Positions 32,357 through 41,152 of a stretch of 64,000 nucleotides of DNA are shown in pieces (within the stretch, counting starts at the first letter, position 1; each line of letters starts with the position of its first letter). The notes below the pieces were generated by a model that did no database searches, was not told the origin of the DNA, and saw only the letters and a program-made list of their open reading frames with translations. The position numbers were made by a program, and so were the translations under genes. The stretch lies in assembly GCF_026626335.1 (NCBI RefSeq), contig NZ_JAPNTZ010000003.1:434001-498000 (forward strand), given 5' to 3'. The stretch comes from Paractinoplanes pyxinae. Lineage in GTDB: Bacteria > Actinomycetota > Actinomycetes > Mycobacteriales > Micromonosporaceae.

Positions 32357-33259
32357 TCATCGCGTCCAGCGAGCATCTACAGCGGCTTGAAGCAGCGGCA
32401 GAAAACGCCCCACTGCCGCCGAAGGGGTGCGGCCGGCGAGGGTGGCGGCCTGAATTCGGCGGGTGGGTTCGTCGTCTCGGTGGAGGCGTAGTAGGGCTAC
32501 GTCGGCCGGCTTGGTGCGCATGGCTAGGGCTGGGATGAGGGCCACGCCCAGGCCGGCGGCTACGCAGCCCAGCTTGGCTGTCCAGTCGGCGGCCACTATG
32601 TCGATTCGCGGGGTGAAGCCGGCTGGGAGGCTGGCTCGCAGCAGGGTTTCTTCGGCGTTGGCTGAGCCGGCTATGAACGAATCTGCTTCCAGTTCTTGCA
32701 GGCGGACTGTTCGGCGGCGGGCCAACGGGTGGGTTCGGGGGACGGCTACCAGCAGGCGTTCGTCGAGGATGTGGTGGAGAGTGAAGCGGGTCTCGTCGAT
32801 CGGGCCGGCGGGGGACTCGCTCACCACGGCTATGTCAGCCTCGCCGGTGGTCAGGTGGGTCAGCAGGGTTGGGGTCAGGCCCTCGATCAGGCTCACGGTG
32901 ATCTCTGTGTAGGTCTGGCGGAACGTGGCCAGAGCCCGGGGGACCAGGGCGGCCACCGCGGTGGGAAAGGCGCCTACTCGCAGGCGGCCGGTTGAAAGCG
33001 TGCGCAGGTCGTCCACGGCTCGGCGGGCCGTGGTGACGCGGTCAAGGATGGCTTCCGCGTGGGGGAGAAGGGCTCGGCCCTCTTCGGTGAGGGCTACTCC
33101 TCTGGGGAGACGGTCGAAGAGCTGGGTGCCTAGGTCTGCCTCGAGGGTGGCGATCTGACGGGAGACCGCGGACTGCGTGAACTGCAGGCGTTGCGCGGCT
33201 GCGGTCAGGGAACCCAGGCGGGCGACGGTACGGAAGACCTCCAGCAGGACCGTATCCAT
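32357..33259 (-). CDS. LysR-family transcriptional regulator
   Basis: A 300-residue LysR regulator. The N-terminal winged HTH reads LEVFRTVARLGSLTAAAQRL, FTQSAVSRQIATLEADLGTQLFDR (positions about 6-51), followed by the effector-binding domain (about 90-290), which begins GRLRVGAFPTAVAALVP. It is divergent from the interrupted ridA gene with a 71-bp gap, the usual arrangement for a LysR regulator and its target. GCAT-N7-ATGC (33269-33283) in that gap could be part of its site. The effector is unknown. Confidence 0.9.
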   Translation of the reverse strand: MDTVLLEVFRTVARLGSLTAAAQRLQFTQSAVSRQIATLEADLGTQLFDRLPRGVALTEEGRALLPHAEAILDRVTTARRAVDDLRTLSTGRLRVGAFPTAVAALVPRALATFRQTYTEITVSLIEGLTPTLLTHLTTGEADIAVVSESPAGPIDETRFTLHHILDERLLVAVPRTHPLARRRTVRLQELEADSFIAGSANAEETLLRASLPAGFTPRIDIVAADWTAKLGCVAAGLGVALIPALAMRTKPADVALLRLHRDDEPTRRIQAATLAGRTPSAAVGRFLPLLQAAVDARWTR

Positions 33260-33330
33260 GACTCGTGAGCATGGCAGGTATGCGTGACATTCGCTGGTGG
33301 CATGGCAAGCGGGTGCCTAGCGTCTTCGGC

Positions 33331-33747
33331 ATGGTGAGGATGACGTTGGACAATCCCGAATCCGTGGCGGCGCCGTTCGGGGATCGGTTCGCGCACGTGG
33401 CTCGGGTGGACCTGCCTGGCGGCGGCGCGTTGTTGCAGCTGGCGGGGCAGGTCGCGGTGGACGACGAAGGTGCGGTGGTGGCACCAGGGGACGCGGGGGC
33501 TCAGGCGGAACGGATCTTCGAGATCGTGGACGGGTAGCTGCGGGCGCACGGCGCGAGCCTGGCCGATGTGTCGTTCATCCGGACGTTCATGACGGACCTC
33601 GGCGACCTGGCCGCCTACGGCGCGGTGCGGCGCCGCCTTTTCCCGGCGCCGGGCCAGAATCCGCCGGCCAGCACGACCGTCGAGGTGAGCCGGCTGTTCC
33701 TGCCGGGGGCTGTGCTCGAGGTCGAGGTGACCGCGGTCGTCGGCTGA
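33331..33747 (+). pseudogene. RidA-family gene interrupted by an amber codon
   Basis: The frame from ATG 33331 encodes a RidA/YjgF-like enamine deaminase: FAHVARVDLPGGGALLQLAGQVAVDDEG, then AGAQAERIFEIVDG. An in-frame TAG at 33535-33537 interrupts it. The same frame resumes as LRAHGASLADVSFIRTFMTD and continues with the family core (NPPASTTVEVSRL) to TGA 33745. The only fault is the amber codon, so it is a recent pseudogene or needs suppression. UAG is not a selenocysteine codon, so the Sec machinery nearby would not rescue it. Confidence 0.8.
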
Positions 33748-33761
33748 TCAGCAGCGGAAGG

Positions 33762-35504
33762 TCAACTCAGGCGGCGACGGTCGTCGGGGAGGCGGTGGGT
33801 CAGGCCGCGGCTGTCCAGGAGTTCCAGGAGGGGGACTGCTACCCGGCGGGTGGTGTTGAGCGCCTGGCGGGCCTCGCTCAGGGTGAAGGGCTGCGGGATG
33901 CGGGCCAGGGCCTGGGCGGCCTCTTCGACTGCGGTGGGGGCGAGGATCACCTGGGGAGCTAGCTGGATGACCAGGCCGGTGCGGGCGGCGGCGGCCAGTT
34001 GACGGGGGCCCAGGCCCAGGGCGGTCAGGGCGTTGGCTTCGGGGGCGGTGAAAGGCGTCAATCCGTTGAAGGCCTGGGTCACGGCGGCCACTAGCTCGGC
34101 GGGTGGGCCGGAAGCGGCGGTGGTCACTCGGCCGTCGCGGGTGGTCAAAGGTGGGCGGATCAGGGCGGTGACCAAGGCGCGGTCGGGTAGGGACAGGCGG
34201 TGGCGCAGCGCTTCCAGGGGCATGCCGGGTTCGAGCGGGTGCTCCGCCAGGTAGGCGGCCACCTCGATGGGCAGGCGCTCCAGCAAGGAAGCCCAGTAGG
34301 AAGGGTCGGCGTACCAATCCGTCGCCACGGGGGTGTCGGAGGGGGTCAGGGGGACGCCCATCTCGGCCAGGGCCGCGGCTCGGATGAGGTGGCGGCGGGC
34401 CAGCTCGCCGGGTAGGTCAGGGTGGCCGTCCAGCTTGGTCAGTTCGGTGGCTCGGGTGGCGGCGGCGCCTCGGCGTTGCAGGCCGGGAGGCTGGACGTCC
34501 AGGACCGTCACGCCGCCGGCCACGTGGTGGAGGCCGGGGTTGCGCAGCAGGGCGCGGTCGCCGATCCGCAAGGGGAGCGGGCGGGAAAGGCGCAGGCGGG
34601 CGGTGTCGTCACCCAGGGGGCGTACGCGGACCGGGACCGCGGCTGAGCCGGCATGCAGGGTCATCGTGGCGGGCAGACTGTCCGCCGGGTCGCCGTGGAT
34701 CCGTACGTCAATCAGGTCTGTATGGCGAAAGCGGCCTGGAGTGAGCAGGGCGTCGCCGCGGCTCACGTCTGTTCGGGGGGTGCCGCGCAGGTTGACCGCC
34801 ACGCGAGCGACGGCGGCCACCGAATCGTGGCTCGCGCCCAACGACTGCAAATTGCGCACCCGTACGGTCGAATTGCCCAGCGCCAGCTCGTCGCCCACGC
34901 GTAGCGTGCCCGCGCCCAGTGTTCCGGTGACCACCGTGCCCGCGCCCTTCACGGTGAACGCGCGGTCGATCCACAGGCGCACGGGTTCGTCGGTCGAGGG
35001 CGCCGGCAAGTCAGCGATCAGCGTGTCGATGGCGGCGCGCAGGTCGTCGAGGCCGGCGCCGGTCAGGCCGCTCACGGCCACGGCTGGAACGTGGCCGAGC
35101 GGCGTGTTGGCTATCTCGGCTCGGGCCTGCTCGGTGGCGGGGGCGGGATCGGCCAGGTCGCTCCGAGTGACTACGAGCAGACCATGGCGTACGTCCAAAG
35201 CGGCCAGCGCGGCCAGGTGCTCAGCCGACTGGGGTTTCCAGCCCTCGTCGGCCGCCACCACCAGCAGGGCAGCGGGGACGGGGCCGATGCCGGCCAGCAT
35301 GTTGGGGACGAAGCGCTCGTGGCCGGGGACGTCGACGAAGGCCACCGTCTCGCCCGAGGGCAGCTCGGTCCAGGCGAAGCCGAGGTCGATCGTCATGCCG
35401 CGGCGGCGTTCCTCGGCCCAGCGGTCGGGTTCCATGCCGGTGAGGGCCCGCACCAGCGTCGACTTGCCGTGGTCGACGTGGCCGGCGGTGGCCAGCACGT
35501 GCAT
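33762..35504 (-). CDS. selB: Selenocysteine-specific elongation factor
   Basis: A 580-residue GTPase that carries Sec-tRNA-Sec to the ribosome at UGA codons with a SECIS. G-domain motifs: GHVDHGKST (8-16), MTIDLGFAW switch, DVPGHERF and TRSD. Domains 2 and 3 are EF-Tu-like beta barrels (FTVKGAGTVVTGTLGAGTL). The C-terminal 200 residues hold the winged helices that bind SECIS RNA, with LPIEVAAYLAEHPLEPGMPLEALRHRL and the final TRRVAVPLLELLDSRGLTHR. The start ATG 35504 lies 2 bp after the selA stop, so the two are co-translated. Confidence 0.95.
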   Translation of the reverse strand: MHVLATAGHVDHGKSTLVRALTGMEPDRWAEERRRGMTIDLGFAWTELPSGETVAFVDVPGHERFVPNMLAGIGPVPAALLVVAADEGWKPQSAEHLAALAALDVRHGLLVVTRSDLADPAPATEQARAEIANTPLGHVPAVAVSGLTGAGLDDLRAAIDTLIADLPAPSTDEPVRLWIDRAFTVKGAGTVVTGTLGAGTLRVGDELALGNSTVRVRNLQSLGASHDSVAAVARVAVNLRGTPRTDVSRGDALLTPGRFRHTDLIDVRIHGDPADSLPATMTLHAGSAAVPVRVRPLGDDTARLRLSRPLPLRIGDRALLRNPGLHHVAGGVTVLDVQPPGLQRRGAAATRATELTKLDGHPDLPGELARRHLIRAAALAEMGVPLTPSDTPVATDWYADPSYWASLLERLPIEVAAYLAEHPLEPGMPLEALRHRLSLPDRALVTALIRPPLTTRDGRVTTAASGPPAELVAAVTQAFNGLTPFTAPEANALTALGLGPRQLAAAARTGLVIQLAPQVILAPTAVEEAAQALARIPQPFTLSEARQALNTTRRVAVPLLELLDSRGLTHRLPDDRRRLS

Positions 35505-35506
35505 GG

Positions 35507-37054
35507 TCAGCCGTCCCCGCCCGGCCGGGCCGGTGCCGCGGCGGCCGTCGTGGCAGGCCCCGGTCCCGGGGAAGCCGATGTGGCAGGGATCGGGCCGGCC
35601 GGGGCCGGCATGGCAGGGATCGGGCCTGTGGGGGCCGGCGTGGCAGGCCGCGGTTCCGGGGAAGCCGATGCGGCAGGGATTGGGCCTGCGGGGGCCGGCG
35701 TGGCAGGCCCCGGTTCCGGGGAAGCCGATGTGGCAGGGCCCGCGGACGCCGACGTCGCTGGATCGGGGTCCGCTGCGGCGACGGCGATGACCATGTCGAT
35801 GAGCGTGTGGTCGGCTGACGGCGGGACGCAGCGCAGGTCGAGGAGCAGGCGGTCCCGTTCGACGCGGCCCACCACCGGGGTGGAGGCGGCCCGCAACGGG
35901 AACGCGTAGGCGGGCGGCAACGCCAAAGACCACGACGGGAGGGTGAGTTCCGGCGCGCCGCCGCCGCCGACTACCGCCTCCGAAGGCACGACCTCGGCCT
36001 CGATGCCGGCCTTGGCCAGCAGGGACTGGGCGTGCTGGGTGCGGGCGAGCAGGGCGTCGGACGAGAGCCGCAAGGCCTCCCAGGTGGGGGTGACCGGGCC
36101 GGTCAGGGTGGCCTGGAGGGCGGCCAGCGTGAGCTTGTCGACGCGCAGAGCCCGGGCCAGGGGGTGGCGGCGCAGGCGCTCGATCAGCGGGGCGGTGCCG
36201 AGCAGCAAGCCGGCCTGGGGGCCGCCGAGCAGCTTGTCGCCGCTGGCGATGACCAAAGCGGCGCCCTCGGTCAGGGTGGTGGCGGCGTCGGGCTCGTCGG
36301 GGAGCAGCGGGTCGGGGGCCAGCAGGCCGGAGCCGATGTCGGCCACGACCGGGACCGGCAGGGCCGCGAGCTCGCGGATCGACACCGAGCTGGTGAAGCC
36401 GCGTACGACGAAGTTCGAGGGGTGGACCTTGAGGATGAAGCCGGTCTTCTCGCTCAGAGCCTGGGCATAGTCGGCCGGCGACGTCCGGTTCGTCGTGCCG
36501 ACCTCGCGCAGGCGGGCGCCGGTCGACTCGAGCAGGTCGGGCAGGCGGAAGCCGTCGCCGATCTCCACCATCTCGCCGCGGCTCACGACGATCTCGCGGC
36601 CGGCAGCGGCCAGGGCGGTCGCGGCCAGTACGAGGGCGGCGGCGCCGTTGTTGACCACGTGCACGTCGCCGGCGGCGGGGACGGCCCGGTGCAGGGCGGC
36701 CAGGGCGGTGCGACCCCGCTTGGCCCGGCGGCCGGTGGCCAGGTCGAGCTCGACGTCGGTGTGGCCGGCGGCGGCAGCCACCGCGTCGCGGGCGGCGGGC
36801 GCGAGCGCGGCCCGGCCCAGATTGGTGTGCAGAACCACGCCGGTGGCGTTGAGCACCGGGCGCAGACCGCCGGGCAGGGCGGCCAGGACGGCGTCGATCA
36901 CCGCTTCCGGCTCGAGGCTTCCTTCGCGTACGCGTTGAAGGGTGGCCACGACGGCGGACTTCACAGCCGTGCGGCCCTCGGCAGCCAGGGCGGCGGACAG
37001 CCGTGCGTCGGCCAGGACGACGTCCGTACGCGGGACCCGCCGCCGTGCATCCAT
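35507..37054 (-). CDS. selA: L-seryl-tRNA(Sec) selenium transferase with repeat tail
   Basis: A 515-residue PLP enzyme converting Ser-tRNA-Sec to Sec-tRNA-Sec with selenophosphate. Motifs: RPVLNATGVVLHTNLGRA (65-82), VNNGAAALVL (134-143) and the PLP lysine in SGDKLLGGPQAG (Lys274). The family normally ends near residue 428, DMVIAVAAADPD; here about 87 further residues of Pro/Ala/Ser/Gly repeats follow. ATG 37054 has GGAGGGAG before it. It is the first gene of selA-selB; a palindrome lies about 45 bp upstream. Confidence 0.94.
   Translation of the reverse strand: MDARRRVPRTDVVLADARLSAALAAEGRTAVKSAVVATLQRVREGSLEPEAVIDAVLAALPGGLRPVLNATGVVLHTNLGRAALAPAARDAVAAAAGHTDVELDLATGRRAKRGRTALAALHRAVPAAGDVHVVNNGAAALVLAATALAAAGREIVVSRGEMVEIGDGFRLPDLLESTGARLREVGTTNRTSPADYAQALSEKTGFILKVHPSNFVVRGFTSSVSIRELAALPVPVVADIGSGLLAPDPLLPDEPDAATTLTEGAALVIASGDKLLGGPQAGLLLGTAPLIERLRRHPLARALRVDKLTLAALQATLTGPVTPTWEALRLSSDALLARTQHAQSLLAKAGIEAEVVPSEAVVGGGGAPELTLPSWSLALPPAYAFPLRAASTPVVGRVERDRLLLDLRCVPPSADHTLIDMVIAVAAADPDPATSASAGPATSASPEPGPATPAPAGPIPAASASPEPRPATPAPTGPIPAMPAPAGPIPATSASPGPGPATTAAAAPARPGGDG
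35540..35750. repeat. 60-bp tandem repeat encoding the SelA tail
   Basis: Units of 60 bp start at 35551, 35641 and 35701, each containing GGGGAAGCCGATG, with a 30-bp partial unit inserted after the first. They encode the minus-strand Pro/Ala-rich repeat (SASPEP, PATPAP, GPIPA) at the end of SelA. Frame is kept because every unit is a multiple of three. Confidence 0.8.
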
Positions 37055-37097
37055 CGCCGTCTCCCTCCGACGCCGCCGGGATGCCCCGGCAACGCCA

Positions 37098-37113
37098 TTC
37101 GACACCTGTCGAA
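37098..37113. promoter_or_regulatory. Palindrome upstream of selA
   Basis: TTCGACACCTGTCGAA has 7-bp perfect arms and lies 44 bp before the selA start. It shares the outer TTCGA...TCGAA and the same 16-bp length with the merR operator at 30192-30207. A GC-rich imperfect hairpin (37119-37153) adjoins it. Confidence 0.5.
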
Positions 37114-37201
37114 AGCTACCCGCCGGTCGGGCCGATTCCGCCGACCGGGCGGGCGTTGCGCGTCACTTCGATCATGGAGTGGGATGGCGGGCGGAGGGTG
37201 C

Positions 37202-37999
37202 ATGGGTCTGGAGATCGACTTTCACGACAACGAGTCGCTGCTGTGGAGCCGGCCGCTCGCGCTGATCGTGGGGGCGGTGGGCGCGCTGCTGATCGCGGCG
37301 GCGGTGCTGGTGTCGTGGGCGGCGCCGGTCGGCGTGTTCGGCGGGGTGATCGTCTTCGTCGCGGTCAGCGGGCGGATCGGGTCGGTTCTGGAGCTTCGGT
37401 ACGGCGCCATGCCGCTCGCCCAGCCCGGCACCGTGGCGCATCACGCGACGGCGCGGCGGCGGTCGGTGCGGCGCAGCAGTGGGGTGCCGTGGGTGACGGT
37501 GGCGCTGGGCGTTCTGGTCGTGCTCGCGGGAGGTGCGGCGGAGGACGCGTACGGGCTGGAGTACTTCTTCGTGGCGTGCGGGCTCGCCCTCGTCTGGTTC
37601 GGGGTGCTGGTCGGGCCGGTCGCCGGGTACGTGGTCACGCCCCAGCACCTGCGCATCGACACGGCCCTGTGGCGCACGACCGTACCGCGGCACCTGATCG
37701 GCACTTTCGAGCACAGCGAACTCGAGATCCGGCTGCGGCTGCGCAACCGGGACTACGTCGACATCCGCGTCGACTCGCCGATCATGGAGTACACGTCGCG
37801 GGGCTACTGGATGAACTCCCGCCGCCGGGTTCGCACGGCGGAGAAGCTGGTCCGCATGCTGCGAGAGGTGCCCGAGGAGCCCAGCACCGACATGGCCGTC
37901 GTCAGCCGCCGCCGGCCCGTCGTCACCGCCGTCGCCGCCCTCACCGCGGTGGCCATTCTGGCCCTGGCGGTCTACGGCTTCTATCTGTACGGCGTTTGA
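37202..37999 (+). CDS. Membrane protein with PH-like region
   Basis: A 265-residue membrane protein. Two N-terminal helices (PLALIVGAVGALLIAAAVLVSW and VGVFGGVIVFVAVSG), two central helices (WVTVALGVLVVLAGGA and FFVACGLALVWFGVLVGPVAG), then a cytoplasmic bPH-like stretch (YVVTPQHLRIDTALWRTTVPRHLIGTFEHS) and a C-terminal helix (VAALTAVAILALAVYGFYLYGV). The bPH motif YxVTxxxLRI is visible, but the function is unknown. ATG 37202 is divergent from selA with a 147-bp gap. Confidence 0.7.
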   Translation: MGLEIDFHDNESLLWSRPLALIVGAVGALLIAAAVLVSWAAPVGVFGGVIVFVAVSGRIGSVLELRYGAMPLAQPGTVAHHATARRRSVRRSSGVPWVTVALGVLVVLAGGAAEDAYGLEYFFVACGLALVWFGVLVGPVAGYVVTPQHLRIDTALWRTTVPRHLIGTFEHSELEIRLRLRNRDYVDIRVDSPIMEYTSRGYWMNSRRRVRTAEKLVRMLREVPEEPSTDMAVVSRRRPVVTAVAALTAVAILALAVYGFYLYGV

Positions 38000-38010
38000 C
38001 GCGCACGCGC

Positions 38011-38380
38011 GCGGCGGTGTTCAGCGGGCGGCCGGATGGGGCGCGGCGATATTCGGCGGACGGCCGGATGAGCGCGGTGGCGTCGGCGCGAGCGGCGGTT
38101 CTGGGTGGGCGCGGTGTCGTCGGCGGGCGCGGCGGTGTTGGGTGAGGCGGCCGGATGGGCGCAGCGGTGTTCCGCGGGCACGGCGGCGTCGACGGGCGGC
38201 GGGAAGCCGCCGCGGCGTCAGGCGGGCGGCGGATAGGCGCGGCGGGTCAGGCGGCGATGCGCGCTCGGCGGTGTTCAGCGGACGACCGGATGGCCGCGGC
38301 GGTGTTGGATGGGCGGCCGGTTAGGCGCGGCGAGGTTAGCCGGGCGGATGCGCGCGCGGCGGTGTTCGGCGGGCGGATAA
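38011..38380. repeat. Degenerate tandem repeat array in a 420-bp gene-free gap
   Basis: About seven degraded copies of GCGGCGGTGTTCAGCGGGCG followed by GCCGGATG occur at 38011, 38043, 38129, 38161, 38262, 38295 and 38355. Spacing is irregular (28-100 bp). Reading frames across it are artefacts of GC content. No promoter for the downstream regulator gene is obvious within the array. It is not a CRISPR: repeats vary and spacers are unequal. Confidence 0.65.
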
Positions 38381-38419
38381 GGGCTGGCTTCGCGTGGCGC
38401 GCGGTGCTGAGAATGGGGC

Positions 38420-41152
38420 GTGCGGGTCGAGGTGGGGCTGCTGGGGCCGGTCGAGTTGCGGGTCGACGGGCGGGCGGTTGCGCTGTCCGGGGCGCCGGAG
38501 CGGGTTGTGCTGGCACGGCTTGCCCTGGCCGGTGGGCGCGTCGTTCCGGTTGGTGAGCTGATCGAGGCGTTGTGGGGTGAGGACCCGCCTGGCAACGCGG
38601 TAGGCAATCTGCACAGCTATGTGTCGAAGCTGCGGCGGCACATCGCGATCCGTCGCGAGCCGGGTGGCTACCGGCTGTCGGATGAGGGCACTGACATCGG
38701 CCGGGCCGAACGTCTGGTTGCGGCGGGACAGCCGGCTCAGGCACTCGAGCTGTGGCGGGGCGAGGCGCTGGCCGACGTGGCCGATCGGCTGGCCTTCGCG
38801 CCCGAGGTGGCCCGGCTCGCGGAGTGGCGGCGGCACCTGCGGGAGGAGTGGTTCGACCAGCGGCTCGCGGCGGGGGAGGCGGCCAGGGCGTTGCCGGACA
38901 TCGAGGCGCACGCCACCGCGGAGCCCATGCGGGAGCGGGCCTGCCTGCTGCACATGCGCGCCCTGCACCACACCGGGCGGACGGCCGACGCCCTCGGTGC
39001 GGGTCGCGCGTACCGGGAAAGGGTTGTCGACGGCCACGGTGTGGACCCGTCGCCGGCGCTGGACGAGCTGCAGCGCCGCATCCTGGCCGAGGATCCCCTG
39101 CTGCGGCCGGGGACGCCGCGGAGGCGGGCCGACCGGTTCTTCGGGCGTGTCGACGAGCTGGCCGCCCTGCGGAGCGCGCTCGCCGGCGGGCGGATGACCA
39201 CGCTGACCGGGCCGGGTGGGGTGGGCAAGACGCGGCTGATGACCGAGGCGCTGAGCGGCGACGAACTGGTGGTCGAGCTGGCCGAGCGCTCGGCGCCGGG
39301 CGACGTGGCGGCCACGGTGGCCGGGGCGCTCGGGCTGCGGGCGGCGCCGCGCGGCGGGGTGGCGGCCGTTGCGGACCGGCTCGGCTCGGGCCCGGCGCTG
39401 CTGGTGCTGGACAACTGCGAACACCTGCTCGACGCCGTCCGGGACCTGGTCGGAGAGATCCTGGTGCGCTGTCCCCGCGTACGGATTCTGGCCACCTCGC
39501 GGCAGCCGCTGGGCGTGCCGGGGGAGCGGGTGCTGCGCCTCGGGCCGCTGCCGCCGGAGGACCAGGTGGCGCTGTTCTGCGACCGGGCCTCCCTGCTGCG
39601 GGCCGAGTTCCCGCACGATGCCCGCAGCCGGGCGCTCGCGGCCGAGGTGTGCGGGCTGGTCGACGGGCTGCCGCTCGCGGTCGAGCTGGCCGCCCGGCGC
39701 GAGGCGGTGTTCGGGCTGGCCCATCTGCGGGACCGGCTCGGTGCGGGGTTGCAGGTGCTCGACCCGATCCGGGGCGGGGATCGCGGAACCGCGGTGAGCG
39801 CGACCGTCGAGTGGTCGTACCGGCTGCTCGACGAGGAGGCGCAGCGGCTGCTCGACAGCCTGGCCGTGTGCCGGGGCGGCTTCGACCTCAGCATCCTGGC
39901 CTACCTGTCGGCGGACGCCCGGGTGCTGGCCGAGCTGGTCGACGCGTCACTGGTCATCTGTGACGTCGACCGGGATCCGCCTCGCTACCGCCTGCTCGAG
40001 ACCGTCCGGCACGTGGCGCTGACCCACGGGCGGGCCGATCGGGACGCGCACGCCCGCTGGATGCTCGACTTCATCACCGATCTGCTGCGCCGCCAGCGCG
40101 TCCGCAACCCGGACACCACCCCGGCCCTGCGGCGTGAACGTGGCAACTTGCAAGAGGCCCTGACCTGGCTGGAGGGCCGGGACGAGGGAGCCCGGCTGGC
40201 CGCGTGGACGGCCGTCGCCGGCTCGGACGCGCCCGATCCCGGGCTCACGGCTCAACTGCTGCGCTTCACGCCCGTACGCGTGGAGACCGAGACCGACGCG
40301 CTGTGTGCACTGGCCGCGGGCACCGGCGAATGGCTCGACGGCCGCCTCGGCGAAGCGAACCGGCTGCTCACGGCCGCGATCGACCGGTTGCCGGAGGGGC
40401 ACCCGCTGACCGGGGCGGCGCTGCTGCTGCGCATCTCGAACTCGATGTTCGTGGGCCGGGCCGACCTCGTGCGGGCCGACGCGCAACGGCTGCGCGAGAA
40501 CCGGGAAGCGCCAGCGTGGACCCGGTCCACCGGGCTGTGCTGCGCGGCGCTCATGGACGCCTACGGCGGGGACGCGGCTGCCGGTTTGCGCCGGCTCGAC
40601 GCGTACGGGAAGGAACTGAACGCCGACCGGCTCGACGGGTTCGTGCCGTTCACCCGGGGCGAACTGCTGGCCGGCGCCGACCCGGAGGCGGCGTTGAGCT
40701 GCTACGACGAGTCGCTGCGGCGGACCGCGCGGGCCGGGCTGGAGTACACGGCCAACATCGCGCGGGTGGCCCGGGCGGCCGTGCTCATCCGGCTGGGCCG
40801 GCACGACGAGGCGGCCGAGGCCTGCCGGCGGACGATCGTGCTGGTGCGGGCAGCGGGGATGACCGCCCAGCTGTGGACGACGCTGCGGCTGACCGCTGAG
40901 TTGCTGGCCGATCGGGGCGACCGAGAAGCGGCGGCGGTGCTGGTGGCGGCGGCCGACGACGACCCGTACGCGCCGGTGGTCATGGGTCCGGACGTCGAGC
41001 GCCTGGCCTCGCTGCGGACGGGAGTGCCCGCGGAGAGGCCGGAGGACATCGTGGAATACGCGCTCGCCCGGCTGGAGCGGCAAGGCGCGAGCAAGCCGGC
41101 GGCAAGCGGCGCGGCGCATCGTCCGGAGCATGACTCACACACAGATCGATGA
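38420..41152 (+). CDS. AfsR/SARP-family regulator with NB-ARC ATPase domain
   Basis: A 910-residue transcriptional activator. The N-terminal winged-helix (VGLLGPVELRVDG...LWGEDPPGNAVGNLHSYVSKLRRHI, 5-75) is OmpR-like, and the BTAD domain follows (about 92-225). The P-loop is GPGGVGKT (264-271) and Walker B LLVLDNCEHLLD (about 327-338), followed by an ARC/winged region and TPR-like C-terminal repeats. Such proteins control secondary metabolism or regulons in streptomycete relatives. The GTG 38420 start lacks a clear SD. The stop overlaps the methyltransferase start by 23 nt, implying coupled expression of regulator and methyltransferase. Confidence 0.9.
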   Translation: MRVEVGLLGPVELRVDGRAVALSGAPERVVLARLALAGGRVVPVGELIEALWGEDPPGNAVGNLHSYVSKLRRHIAIRREPGGYRLSDEGTDIGRAERLVAAGQPAQALELWRGEALADVADRLAFAPEVARLAEWRRHLREEWFDQRLAAGEAARALPDIEAHATAEPMRERACLLHMRALHHTGRTADALGAGRAYRERVVDGHGVDPSPALDELQRRILAEDPLLRPGTPRRRADRFFGRVDELAALRSALAGGRMTTLTGPGGVGKTRLMTEALSGDELVVELAERSAPGDVAATVAGALGLRAAPRGGVAAVADRLGSGPALLVLDNCEHLLDAVRDLVGEILVRCPRVRILATSRQPLGVPGERVLRLGPLPPEDQVALFCDRASLLRAEFPHDARSRALAAEVCGLVDGLPLAVELAARREAVFGLAHLRDRLGAGLQVLDPIRGGDRGTAVSATVEWSYRLLDEEAQRLLDSLAVCRGGFDLSILAYLSADARVLAELVDASLVICDVDRDPPRYRLLETVRHVALTHGRADRDAHARWMLDFITDLLRRQRVRNPDTTPALRRERGNLQEALTWLEGRDEGARLAAWTAVAGSDAPDPGLTAQLLRFTPVRVETETDALCALAAGTGEWLDGRLGEANRLLTAAIDRLPEGHPLTGAALLLRISNSMFVGRADLVRADAQRLRENREAPAWTRSTGLCCAALMDAYGGDAAAGLRRLDAYGKELNADRLDGFVPFTRGELLAGADPEAALSCYDESLRRTARAGLEYTANIARVARAAVLIRLGRHDEAAEACRRTIVLVRAAGMTAQLWTTLRLTAELLADRGDREAAAVLVAAADDDPYAPVVMGPDVERLASLRTGVPAERPEDIVEYALARLERQGASKPAASGAAHRPEHDSHTDR

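Noticed and set aside
33535..33537. Second selenocysteine site in ridA
   Set aside because: The codon is TAG, not TGA, and no SECIS-like hairpin follows.
37098..37113. LexA (SOS) box upstream of selA
   Set aside because: The actinobacterial LexA consensus needs GAAC-N4-GTTC; this site reads GACA-CC-TGTC in its core.
36032..37201. Plus-strand frame extending the PH-like membrane protein upstream through selA
   Set aside because: The upstream part is antisense to selA and compositionally a shadow; the membrane protein starts at ATG 37202.
38011..38380. CRISPR array
   Set aside because: Repeats are degenerate, spacing is unequal, there are no unique spacers of constant length and no cas genes.
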